This document shows positions 56,470 to 64,000 of a stretch of DNA of 64,000 bases, piece after piece (the stretch's first letter is position 1; each line of letters starts with the position of its first letter). The position numbers were made by a program, and so were the translations under genes. Under the pieces are notes generated by a model, which saw nothing but the letters and a program-made list of their open reading frames with translations, made no database searches and was not told the origin of the DNA. The stretch is from Ignavibacteria bacterium (GTDB lineage: Bacteria; Bacteroidota; Ignavibacteria; Kapaibacteriales; UBA2268): contig JAERMQ010000038.1 in the NCBI GenBank assembly GCA_016844745.1, positions 1 to 64,000 on the forward strand. Reading direction: 5' to 3'.

Positions 56470-59400
56470 ATGAGACGAATAATTTTATTACTTATGGTGC
56501 TTAGCTTAAGTTATTCTGCAAAAGCACAGTTCTATTCAACGCCCGATACAACTTATTTCCAGGGCTTTTTAACAGACGATGCCGGAGCGCCGCTGGATGC
56601 ACAAGTCCCGGCTGTAGTATCGCTTTTCACTGATAACCAGTTCGAAAGCATACTCTTCAACGGCATGATAAATGTAGTGAAAGGCTACTTTTCAATCCCC
56701 ATCAAACTCGATGCAAATAAGATTACCGATTTGCGGTTACAGGGGAAGAATTTATTTATCGAGCTGGAGGTCTCGAATAAAAAATTCTCACCGCGAATAT
56801 ATATAGGTTCTGTGCCGATAGCGAAGGTAGCACAGACTGCCGATAGTTCGCTCAGGGTCCGGGATTCAGCGATAACGGATATTAAAGTTGCTGATAATGC
56901 AGCTATTAAAGGTTCGAAAATCCTTCCGGATTTTGGCAATAACGATATTAAGACGGGAGGCGCTATATCAGCAAGAAGCGGCTCATTCGATTCATCCGTT
57001 GTGCGAATCTATTTTAAAAATATCGGCATTACGGAATTGGAAGGAACAATATCGAATCCACTGCCGAACTCAGCCGTCATGTTCGATGATTCCGTGAATA
57101 TCAAAAACGGTTTGGTTGTTGGTGAAAATGCAGTGTTCGGCAATACTGTTACAATAGCTTCCGGCGGACTCAACGTAACCGGCAATAGCGGTTTCGATGG
57201 TAATATTGCCGTAAATGGTAATTCCGACATAGGCGGCGACCAGATTGTTGGAGGTAATTCTACTGTGCAGGGGAATGCTTCCGTTGTTGGCAATCTTGAT
57301 GTTGGAGGCGCTTCTACTGTTGCCGGTAATCAATCTGTTGGCGGAAGCTCTACAGTAACCGGAAGCCATTGGGTAAATGGTAACGTTACAATTTTAGGAA
57401 CTGAAGATTTGCGAGGCGCTCTTTCAAATGGTACTTCAATTGCAGAACCCCTTCGAATTGCAGACTCGCTTTTTGTACAAAACGGTATTTATTCTGGTGC
57501 AGGCGCTTCGCTTGGTGCAATATTAGATGTACGAAGCGGTGGAATGAATGTATCCGGCAAATCGACATTAAACGGAGGTTTGGTAGTATCGGATTCATCA
57601 TCCTTTGCCCGAACGCTAACTATTGAAGGAAAAACCCAGATTAATGATAGCGCTGTTGTCAATGGAACTTTAGATGTATCGGGCAAGCTGACTGTAACAA
57701 ATGGATTGGAAGTGACCGGAACAGTAAAATTGAATCAATTAGTTACCGGTGATGTCGTAATTGGAAATCCGATTGGAAATTTAACTGTAAACGGAAATAT
57801 TTTGGATACCGGCAGAACGATTATCGCAAATAATCCGGCAAGCATTTTGAGCAATCCTGCTTATAATGATGGAAAGTTAATTGTTGACGGCAAAATATAT
57901 ACAAAGGATATTACCATTGAAGGCGGGTTGAAGGCAACTGCACCGCTTACATTGGGAGATTCACTGACCGTTAACGGACCTTTAACAGCAAATGATGTAT
58001 CAAATTTAAAGAATACGAATATAAACGGCAAATTAGATGTAACCGGAGCAACTACGCTAACAACTCTCAACGCAAGCGGGGCTGTTGATATCGGAAATAA
58101 TCTTTATGTAAAAGGTAATTTATCGGTAGATGGCTGGGAAAATGTTGTCGGAATTGTTACATTGCAGGATGTATTGAATGCAGGCGGTGATATAAATGCT
58201 TCAAAAAATGTAAATGTAGATGGTACTGTGAATGCTAAGGGAAAAGTAATACTTTCAGTAGTACCAGCGAGCATCAATGCTGCTGATAATCTTCTTTATG
58301 TTGACGGCAAGGCATTTTTCAAAGAGGCTACAATTTCCGGCGCTTTGATTCTCGATTCAATCAAAGCGACCAGTGCAGAGTTTTCTCGTAATTTATATGT
58401 TGGTTCTGCTGCCCGTATGTTCGGTACCTTGACTGTTGATGGCGCTACTAATTTGAACAGCGCAGTATTAGCAGGCAATTTGACTGTAAATGGCAATACC
58501 AATGTAAAAGCATTAACCGCTTCCGGCGATGCTAATTTTACCAATATTATAGCATCGGGAAATTTATCGGCTGCAGGCAATTCTACACTTGGCAATCTAA
58601 CTGTTACAGGAAACAGCACTTTATTTAATGCAGCATTATCGGGTAATTTAAGCGTAGTTGGCGCTTCAACCCTTAATACATTGACAGCAAGCGGTGACGT
58701 AAGTTTCGAAAGAAAACTAAAGGCAAAAGACCAGCTCATTATTTCACCGAATGCTGATTTTATCACTACTCCCAATAAATTATATGTCGATGGAAAGGCT
58801 TTTATCCGTGATTTGGATATTGCTGCAGCGATGACACTAACAAACGATTTGACTGTGAATGGTACTACTAATCTTAGAAATACGAATATAACAGGCAACC
58901 TTGGTGTAACAGGGACATCAGCATTAACAGCGCTTACGGTTAGCGGACAAAGCGATATGAATATTATCAAAGCAACCGGCAGTTTGGATGTTACCGGTCC
59001 GACAACATTGAATACTTTGACAGCAAGCGGCGTGTCGAGTTTCAATGCTAAATTGAAAGCCAAAGACCAGGTAATTATATCACCAAATGCTGATTTTATA
59101 GTAACCGATAAAAAATTATATGCCGAAGGTAAAGCATACATTGGTGAACTCGAAGTCAATACACTATTGAATTTACTAAATGCCTTATCCGTACAAGGCA
59201 ATACATCACTGAAAAATACTGATATAACCGGAGTTCTGTCAGTAAATGGAGTAACCAATACCGGTACTTTGAATGTAACAGGTGCGTCGAACATGAACAG
59301 CGCTCGCTTGACCGGTAATTTGGATGTTGTCGGTGGTACTAATTTAAACGGATTATCTGTTGCAGGAACAGCAAACCTGACTTCGGCTATTTTAACGAGT

Positions 59401-60381
59401 AATCTTTCTGTTGCCGGTACATCGAATCTCAACATATTGAACGTTTCGGGTAATAGTTCATTTAATAACCTGACTTCATCCGGTAATTTCACTTTATCTG
59501 GCAACGAGCGTATTAACGGTACTTTGACGGTTGATAACGAAGCGATATTAAAAAGCAAGATTCGTGCAACAGACCAGATGATAATTTCACCTTCGGCATT
59601 GTCCATGATGACAAATAAAAAGCTGTACGTTGAGGGAAGTTCTTACTTCTCTGATATTGAAATCGGCGGGACCATGAGTTTGTCGGGACCATTATCATTA
59701 CTAAGCACTCTTACAGTAGCTGGTAATAGTAATTTATCAAATGCTACTTTATCGGGTAATTTGATTGTAACCGGTTCAACAAACTTGTTCTCATTAGCAA
59801 CAACCGGTACAAGTAATTTGAGAGCTACAAGTATCGTCGGTAATCTGGATGTTTCCGGGCAGTCGAGTTTGAGTACATTACTCGTAAACGGAATGGCTGA
59901 TTTTAACAATATGCGTGTTTCAGGTAATCTGGATGTGAACGGCACTTTACAATTATCTTCATTAGAAGTATCAGGAGCAACAACGCTGACTTCCGGTGCA
60001 ACATTGGGTAATTTTACATTCCAGCCTGCAAGCAATTTTGATATGTCGTTCTACTCATTATCGAGTCCGGCAAATAAATTCCGATTTTTCTATCAGAATA
60101 ATGCTGCGAAATTCGAATCCGATTTTGTTCGCGGAAAGTCCAGTTTGTTTATCGGCAACGATGCGCAATATCATCTGGAACTTGGTAAAGCTGACGGAAC
60201 CGACATTGGCGCCGGCAATAACAATATGCTTTACCTGAAAAACTGGTTGGGGAATTTGCCAAGCGATAATCCGACGGGTATTGTTGTGAAATCGACTAAT
60301 ACGGTTCGCTGCTTCCAGATTATGGTCGTCGATGACGGCTTTAATGGTCAGGTTGTTGCAAGACCTTGCACGTGCCCGTAA
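56470..60381 (+). CDS. Long fibre-like beta-solenoid surface protein
   Basis: 1303 residues with a signal peptide (MRRIILLLMVLSLSYSAKAQ). Residues ~20-125 resemble the N-terminal domain that heads many repeat-rich fibre proteins ('YFQGFLTDDAGAPLDAQVPA', 'SPRIYIGSVPIAKVAQTAD'). From ~150 to ~1215 the sequence is short Gly/Asn/Thr-rich beta rungs ('GNLTVNGNTNVKALTASG'-like, period about 10 and 20). Five longer markers recur ('DKLYVDGKA'-type). The C-terminal ~90 residues form a distinct cap ('NNMLYLKNWLGNLPSDNPTG') ending 'RPCTCP'. There is no T9SS sorting domain. Likely a surface filament or adhesin with a rod of parallel beta coils. It lies between the PorE-like gene and a T9SS cargo gene. 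A phage tail-fibre origin of the rod is possible, but no phage genes are nearby. Confidence 0.82.
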   Translation: MRRIILLLMVLSLSYSAKAQFYSTPDTTYFQGFLTDDAGAPLDAQVPAVVSLFTDNQFESILFNGMINVVKGYFSIPIKLDANKITDLRLQGKNLFIELEVSNKKFSPRIYIGSVPIAKVAQTADSSLRVRDSAITDIKVADNAAIKGSKILPDFGNNDIKTGGAISARSGSFDSSVVRIYFKNIGITELEGTISNPLPNSAVMFDDSVNIKNGLVVGENAVFGNTVTIASGGLNVTGNSGFDGNIAVNGNSDIGGDQIVGGNSTVQGNASVVGNLDVGGASTVAGNQSVGGSSTVTGSHWVNGNVTILGTEDLRGALSNGTSIAEPLRIADSLFVQNGIYSGAGASLGAILDVRSGGMNVSGKSTLNGGLVVSDSSSFARTLTIEGKTQINDSAVVNGTLDVSGKLTVTNGLEVTGTVKLNQLVTGDVVIGNPIGNLTVNGNILDTGRTIIANNPASILSNPAYNDGKLIVDGKIYTKDITIEGGLKATAPLTLGDSLTVNGPLTANDVSNLKNTNINGKLDVTGATTLTTLNASGAVDIGNNLYVKGNLSVDGWENVVGIVTLQDVLNAGGDINASKNVNVDGTVNAKGKVILSVVPASINAADNLLYVDGKAFFKEATISGALILDSIKATSAEFSRNLYVGSAARMFGTLTVDGATNLNSAVLAGNLTVNGNTNVKALTASGDANFTNIIASGNLSAAGNSTLGNLTVTGNSTLFNAALSGNLSVVGASTLNTLTASGDVSFERKLKAKDQLIISPNADFITTPNKLYVDGKAFIRDLDIAAAMTLTNDLTVNGTTNLRNTNITGNLGVTGTSALTALTVSGQSDMNIIKATGSLDVTGPTTLNTLTASGVSSFNAKLKAKDQVIISPNADFIVTDKKLYAEGKAYIGELEVNTLLNLLNALSVQGNTSLKNTDITGVLSVNGVTNTGTLNVTGASNMNSARLTGNLDVVGGTNLNGLSVAGTANLTSAILTSNLSVAGTSNLNILNVSGNSSFNNLTSSGNFTLSGNERINGTLTVDNEAILKSKIRATDQMIISPSALSMMTNKKLYVEGSSYFSDIEIGGTMSLSGPLSLLSTLTVAGNSNLSNATLSGNLIVTGSTNLFSLATTGTSNLRATSIVGNLDVSGQSSLSTLLVNGMADFNNMRVSGNLDVNGTLQLSSLEVSGATTLTSGATLGNFTFQPASNFDMSFYSLSSPANKFRFFYQNNAAKFESDFVRGKSSLFIGNDAQYHLELGKADGTDIGAGNNNMLYLKNWLGNLPSDNPTGIVVKSTNTVRCFQIMVVDDGFNGQVVARPCTCP
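57850..59640 (+). repeat. Five long internal repeats in the fibre-like gene
   Basis: The marker 'KLYVDGKAF' with a preceding 'QLIISPNADFI'-like segment occurs near 57868, 58270, 58718, 59056 and 59552; the last three copies are most alike ('KAKDQLIISPNADF', 'KAKDQVIISPNADF', 'RATDQMIISPSALS'). Spacing is 340-500 bases, so these are amplified blocks of a beta rod. Confidence 0.75.
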
Positions 60382-60382
60382 T

Positions 60383-60410
60383 TTAATTACGAATTACGAA
60401 TTACAAATTG
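60383..60410 (-). repeat. AATTACGAATTAC array after the fibre-like gene
   Basis: TTTAATTACGAATTACGAATTACAAATTG starts 1 base after the stop. Related to 30983-31019 and 63285-63323. Confidence 0.7.
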
Positions 60411-60433
60411 ATAAATAAAATGGTTAGAGAAGA

Positions 60434-60464
60434 TGTCTGAATTAGGATTAAAGGATTATAGGAT
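60434..60464 (-). repeat. Dispersed ATCCT...TTCAGACA element (reverse)
   Basis: TGTCTGAATTAGGATTAAAGGATTATAGGAT is the reverse complement of an ATCCTATAATCC...TTCAGACA element, close to 44511-44550. Confidence 0.6.
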
Positions 60465-60504
60465 AAAATATTATAACTTATAACTTATAATTCATAATTA
60501 TAAA

Positions 60505-62232
60505 ATGGTAAGTGTAAAAATGAAAAAGAAATTGAATATAAAAGATAATACAAGGAATGAAGGGAGATTTGTATTCAGGAAATTGAAGAAGACAATCCCT
60601 GCTTTATTCATTGTATTTTGTTTGTGCGGAATTATTAAGGCTCAATCACCACCCCTACTGCCACCGGATTGGGGTGACGGTACTCCGTCATATATCCTTT
60701 GGAGTTGGGGATTCCATAGCGGGGCTGACTCTATGTCCAAAGCTCCCGGATTGCGGCTTTATGGCGCTGCCCTGACGGGACTCAGCTATCCAATAAAGTT
60801 TTTATCGTTAGACGTTGCTAAGTGGAGTGTACAAGGCGTCAGGGTGTTGGATAATATTAATTATGGCGATAGCCTTAAGAATACTATTTTCCCGGTTCCA
60901 GTTGTTCGGGTTGCTGAACCGGGCAGACGTTTAGACGGCTTTAAATATAGCGAACCGATAGACTTCCATAGTGTAGATTTGGATTCAATAGCTACGAAAC
61001 AGGTCATTTTGCGAAATACCGGACATTCAAAATTGAATATTCCTATGAGTGAGTTTTATAGCTCTTCAAGTCGCGCATTTACCGGTGTTACAACAACCAC
61101 ATTAGCTTATATTCAACGCAGTGACCAGGTTCAGGCAAATGAAGTCAAGTGGCAGATACGGGATACCGAAGCTGCGCCGCGTCCCGGTGATACTTTGGTG
61201 AATACTACCCGTGATAAAGACACTATAATAGCCGCACTAAATCCCGGCGATACGATTAGTTTCTATATTGATGCTCTACCGAGAATTGTAGGGCGAAAGG
61301 TTGATTCGCTTGTATTTGAGCGGATGGACGGATTGGATAAATCAAGTTATTCTATTCCGATAAAACTCCTTTCAACATGGACTATGTTCTATGACTTCGG
61401 CTCCAATAATGTTAGAGCAGCCACACCATCTTATTCCGGTGATTTCATCGATACAATTCGAATTTCTAATAATAAGGGAAACCGCACTCGCATAACATCT
61501 ATGCGACTCGCTATGACATTCAATAAATATAATCTATTTATTAAGGATTTTGAATTCGATTCGACCGCATTTCCCGCAGGCTGGAAATTCAGGATTGACT
61601 CTTTAAGTAAGAATGAGAAGAATGGATTGGTATTAGTTGAAGCCTGGGCTGATACGAATTATTTATTGAAGCAAGGAACTATTAGTTCGGAGGATTTAAG
61701 CTATTTCGTAAATGGAAATGCCGATACTGCAATAGTTATCGGAAGAATAAAAGGAATGCAGCTTCTTGGGACTTCCGACTCAACTGAAATGAATATTGAC
61801 ACATCACGTTCGCAGCATAATTTTTCAACTGATTACCTTGCTGTTCGGGATTCAGCGCTTAAAACCGATAAAATACCTTATATCAGAACTATTCGTGGTG
61901 TAATTATTTCCGATAGTCTTGCATTTTTGAAACATAGATTATTAGCCGGACCAACAATGAGTGCATTAATCGAAAATGTATATCCGAATCCTGTTGGCGA
62001 TAATTCAAATTTATCTGTGGAATTATCAGCTAATACCGAAATAACAGCTTCATTGAAAATATATGAAACATTGACCGGTGCAGAAATAAAGAATATATTT
62101 GATAATAAAAAGCTGAAAAACGGCAAGGAGTCGGTTTCGTTCAACGTGAAGGATTTGAATTCCGGGAATTATTTCATCGTACTCAAATCCGCAAACGGCT
62201 CGGATATATGGATGTTAAATGTTATTAAGTAG
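60505..62232 (+). CDS. T9SS cargo protein with type A sorting domain
   Basis: 575 residues. A long basic n-region (~1-30) precedes the signal core ('IPALFIVFCLCGIIKAQ'); an ATG at 60520 is an alternative start. The body has ASH-like beta domains ('VDLDSIATKQVILRNTGHSK', 'PGDTISFYIDALP'), then a helix-poor middle. The last ~85 residues match the T9SS type A sorting domain ('ENVYPNPVGDNSNLSVEL' to 'YFIVLKSANGSDIW'). Role: exported to the cell surface; function unknown. The next gene begins 8 bases after the stop, so the cargo and the small barrel protein are co-expressed and possibly partners. Confidence 0.88.
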   Translation: MVSVKMKKKLNIKDNTRNEGRFVFRKLKKTIPALFIVFCLCGIIKAQSPPLLPPDWGDGTPSYILWSWGFHSGADSMSKAPGLRLYGAALTGLSYPIKFLSLDVAKWSVQGVRVLDNINYGDSLKNTIFPVPVVRVAEPGRRLDGFKYSEPIDFHSVDLDSIATKQVILRNTGHSKLNIPMSEFYSSSSRAFTGVTTTTLAYIQRSDQVQANEVKWQIRDTEAAPRPGDTLVNTTRDKDTIIAALNPGDTISFYIDALPRIVGRKVDSLVFERMDGLDKSSYSIPIKLLSTWTMFYDFGSNNVRAATPSYSGDFIDTIRISNNKGNRTRITSMRLAMTFNKYNLFIKDFEFDSTAFPAGWKFRIDSLSKNEKNGLVLVEAWADTNYLLKQGTISSEDLSYFVNGNADTAIVIGRIKGMQLLGTSDSTEMNIDTSRSQHNFSTDYLAVRDSALKTDKIPYIRTIRGVIISDSLAFLKHRLLAGPTMSALIENVYPNPVGDNSNLSVELSANTEITASLKIYETLTGAEIKNIFDNKKLKNGKESVSFNVKDLNSGNYFIVLKSANGSDIWMLNVIK

Positions 62233-62240
62233 GTAGCGAA

Positions 62241-63038
62241 ATGAAAAAATTAATTGTTATAGTTATTTTAATCCCGGTAATAATAATATCGGCTCGTAGC
62301 CAGACAGTAATAAGTTTCGTTGGCGGCTATTCTACTTTTGCACTTGATAATTTCAAATTAAAAGTTGACCAGCTAAAATATCTTTTCGACCCATTGAACG
62401 ATACTTATCAATCCGATTGGCAGGGCGATTTCCGAATTGGTATGCATGTAAAAGAATACTTTTTGAAGGATAAATCATTTGCTCTCGGATTTGGTTATTC
62501 TTATCAGAATAGAAACGCCGAACTACATTCAAAACCGAAGTACCGGGCACGACATCAGACTACCAACGAAATAATCACTTTGGTAACAAATTCTACAATC
62601 AGGACAAATTTTAGTTCCTCTATTTTTGATATTAGCGGATATTTACGATTCTGGCGAACAAAAACCCTATCGATGTATTTATCACTGGGTTTTGTTGGCG
62701 GAGTGGCTACCGAAAGGGATGATGCCGAATTCAAAGAGGAAATAATTGGCGAGATGAATAACGGCAATGTTGTCCCAACTTCATTTTTATTCCGTGAAAA
62801 CAATTCAACTTCCTTTTCATTCAAAAATAAAGATGACTCAAGCTTTGCTGAAGCTACTCAGGGAGTGCGGTTTCATTATGGAGCGCAGTTGGGTATCGGA
62901 GTGGAATGGTTTTTTGCAGACCAATTCGGAGTTAGGTGTGAAATCATCGAACGCTTTGAACCAAGTGGATATTTCAAAAATTCAACGGGTACTTTCATTA
63001 CTACGGAATTAATGTTTGGCTTTTTAATTTCGTTGTAG
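62241..63038 (+). CDS. Outer-membrane beta-barrel protein
   Basis: 265 residues with a signal peptide (MKKLIVIVILIPVIIISARS). The rest is a series of amphipathic strands with long polar loops ('KSFALGFGYSYQNRNAELHS', 'SSSIFDISGYLRFWRTKTLSMYLSLGFVGG', the latter spanning two strands) and a last strand 'TFITTELMFGFLISL', the usual barrel C-terminus. Length and strand count suit an 8-10 strand barrel such as the PorT/OmpW-like families; I cannot place it more exactly. It is coupled to the T9SS cargo gene upstream (8-base gap) and followed by a palindromic element. Confidence 0.8.
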   Translation: MKKLIVIVILIPVIIISARSQTVISFVGGYSTFALDNFKLKVDQLKYLFDPLNDTYQSDWQGDFRIGMHVKEYFLKDKSFALGFGYSYQNRNAELHSKPKYRARHQTTNEIITLVTNSTIRTNFSSSIFDISGYLRFWRTKTLSMYLSLGFVGGVATERDDAEFKEEIIGEMNNGNVVPTSFLFRENNSTSFSFKNKDDSSFAEATQGVRFHYGAQLGIGVEWFFADQFGVRCEIIERFEPSGYFKNSTGTFITTELMFGFLISL

Positions 63039-63064
63039 AGTTAATAAAAAAGCAGTCTCATATA

Positions 63065-63154
63065 TCAAGAAGATGTCATTCAGAGCGAAGCGAAGAATCC
63101 AGTCCCAATACTGTTCAGGATTCTTCGCTTCGCTGTGAATGACATTCTTCTTGA
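63065..63154. repeat. GTCATTC...GAATCC palindromic repeat, extended copy
   Basis: TCAAGAAGATGTCATTCAGA...GAAGAATCC pairs with GGATTCTTCGCTTCGC...GAATGACATTCTTCTTGA. The outer TCAAGAAGA extends the pairing. It begins 27 bases after the barrel gene. Confidence 0.9.
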
Positions 63155-63198
63155 CTTTTTAAAAACATCATAGACTTTTATACTCAATTCACAAAAAT

Positions 63199-63229
63199 TT
63201 TGAAAAGAAAAAAAAAAGTTGTAAATTTG
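63199..63229 (+). promoter_or_regulatory. Bacteroidota-type promoter for tRNA-Phe
   Basis: TTTG (63199-63202), exactly 19 bases, TAAATTTG (63222-63229): full match to TTTG-N19-TAnnTTTG. Transcription is predicted to start ~95 bases before the mature tRNA. Confidence 0.65.
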
Positions 63230-63284
63230 AAGTCGTTTAAAAATAGAAATCACATAAATACGTGATTACTATTTATAAAACGAA

Positions 63285-63323
63285 ATTATTAATTCGTAAT
63301 TCGTAATTAATAATTCGTAATTG
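63285..63323. repeat. TTCGTAATTAA array before tRNA-Phe
   Basis: TTATTAATTCGTAATTCGTA followed by ATTAATAATTCGTAATTG: three to four units related to 30983-31019 and 60383-60410. It lies inside the predicted 5' leader of the tRNA transcript. Confidence 0.75.
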
Positions 63324-63330
63324 AAGTAAG

Positions 63331-63403
63331 GGTCAGGTAGCTCAGATGGTAGAGCAGTGGACTGAAAATCCACGTGTCGGCGGTTCAATTCCGTCCCTGA
63401 CCA
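63331..63403 (+). tRNA. tRNA-Phe (anticodon GAA)
   Basis: 73 bases. Acceptor GGTCAGG/CCTGACC, D-arm GCTC...GAGC, anticodon stem GTGGA/TCCAC with loop CTGAAAA (anticodon GAA), T-arm GGCGG-TTCAATT-CCGTC with one G-T pair, discriminator A. CCA is not encoded. Confidence 0.96.
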
Positions 63404-63516
63404 CGGTTATAGAAGTAGAACGGTTTTAGAAATAGAACATAGAAGTAGAAGATAGAAGTACCTTTTTTGGATTGAAATTGAGTGGATTTTGAGCTAAAAT
63501 AACGGGAAAATTTAAG

Positions 63517-63556
63517 AAGGGATATGGATCGAGGCTCATATCCCTTTTTTGTTTTT
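63517..63556 (+). terminator. Rho-independent terminator downstream of tRNA-Phe
   Basis: AAGGGATATG/CATATCCCTT (10-bp stem, 10-base loop) followed by TTTTGTTTTT, 114 bases past the tRNA. No gene lies between. Confidence 0.85.
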
Positions 63557-63616
63557 ATTTACGTATTTTTGCTAAGAGGAAATATTGTATTTAATAATTG
63601 ATAATGAGATTTGAAT

Positions 63617-64000
63617 ATGGCTTTGGATAAGCAATACATAAAAGATTTGATTTCATGTCTCGGATATAAAATCGATGAAAACGGAATTATTTACTCAAAA
63701 ATTTACGAAAATTATGATTACACTATTTTCCTTGATTTTGAAAAAGAAAAAATCAATTATGGCATTAAAATCAGATTAGGAGACCAAACTACATCAAATT
63801 TTGATAGACAGGAGAACTTTGTCGTTCTGGAATGTGTTGATAGATTGCTTGAAAAGGGGTATAGACCTGAAGATATGGAACTTGAGAAAAGATATAAATT
63901 AGGGCATACAAAGAAAAGTGGAAAAGCAGATATTAGCATAACCGGAAAAGACTATAAAACCCTTTTTGTTATCGAGTGTAAAACTTATGGATTTGAATTT
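63617..64000 (+). CDS. N-terminal part of a restriction/methylase-like protein (3' end outside window)
   Basis: The first 128 codons, open to the window edge; not in the ORF track. 'YKLGHTKKSGKADISITGKD' followed by 'KTLFVIECKTYGFEF' is the PD-(D/E)xK nuclease-like N-terminal domain found in type I R subunits and single-chain R-M enzymes (Asp in 'KADI', Glu-Cys-Lys in 'IECKT'). The ATG at 63617 starts 'MALDKQYIKDLISCLGYKID'. It lies 214 bases after tRNA-Phe. If the rest is a methylase or helicase, this is a second restriction system in the window. Confidence 0.75.
   Translation, partial: MALDKQYIKDLISCLGYKIDENGIIYSKIYENYDYTIFLDFEKEKINYGIKIRLGDQTTSNFDRQENFVVLECVDRLLEKGYRPEDMELEKRYKLGHTKKSGKADISITGKDYKTLFVIECKTYGFEF

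Noticed and set aside
58296-59606. 436-residue minus-strand ORF inside the fibre-like gene
   Set aside because: It lies wholly antisense to a gene with signal peptide and coherent repeats; the repetitive codon pattern of the rod keeps the opposite strand open. No start signal or family motif.
56470-60381. Prophage tail-fibre locus
   Set aside because: No capsid, tail, lysis or integrase genes nearby; neighbours are envelope genes.

Overview
The window is a 64 kb, AT-rich piece of a bacterial chromosome from the Bacteroidota/Chlorobiota side of the FCB group. The support is: at least four proteins ending in a type A C-terminal sorting domain of the type IX secretion system (T9SS); a PorE-like OmpA/PD40 protein; and promoter candidates of the Bacteroidota form TTTG-N19-TAnnTTTG, the clearest before tRNA-Phe. 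Several genes also have Shine-Dalgarno-like leaders. A Kapabacteria/Ignavibacteria-type organism is my best guess, but that is inference.

Layout. 1-24.7 kb: three consecutive giant secreted proteins (the first cut by the window edge), each followed by a rho-independent terminator, then a small secreted beta-helix protein and a GT-C-like membrane protein with TPRs. 25.0-30.8 kb: an S41 C-terminal processing protease, a single-chain restriction-modification enzyme and a YoeB-type toxin-antitoxin pair. 31.0-47.0 kb: mostly housekeeping genes (trans-sulfuration PLP enzyme, TldD/TldE pair, MFS exporter, PurL, a membrane protein of unknown function, DUF3109 protein, RpoN, Asd, a putative glycosyltransferase, Icd). 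47.5-63.0 kb: a cell-envelope block on the plus strand with an OmpA-like/SPOR protein, a 1.7 kb stretch without a convincing gene, a lipoprotein made of beta/alpha repeats, two small secreted proteins (one with a probable barrel), an OmpA/PD40 protein, a 1303-residue fibre-like beta-repeat protein, another T9SS cargo and an outer-membrane barrel. 63.3-64.0 kb: tRNA-Phe(GAA), a terminator, and the first 128 codons of a second restriction/methylase-like gene.

The intergenic DNA is unusually rich in short dispersed repeats: two near-identical 38-bp-arm palindromes, a GTCATTC...GAATCC palindrome family, heptamer arrays (TTAATGG/TCAATGG), AATTACGAATTAAG-type arrays, a TTCAGACA-tailed element and tiny hairpins. 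Most lie directly 3' of a stop codon, and in four genes the repeat itself supplies the stop codon. One GC-rich palindromic element sits in frame inside the restriction-modification gene. This repeat/3'-end relationship, the GC-rich in-frame insert, the repeat lipoprotein and the 51-63 kb surface cluster are the parts I would follow up first.
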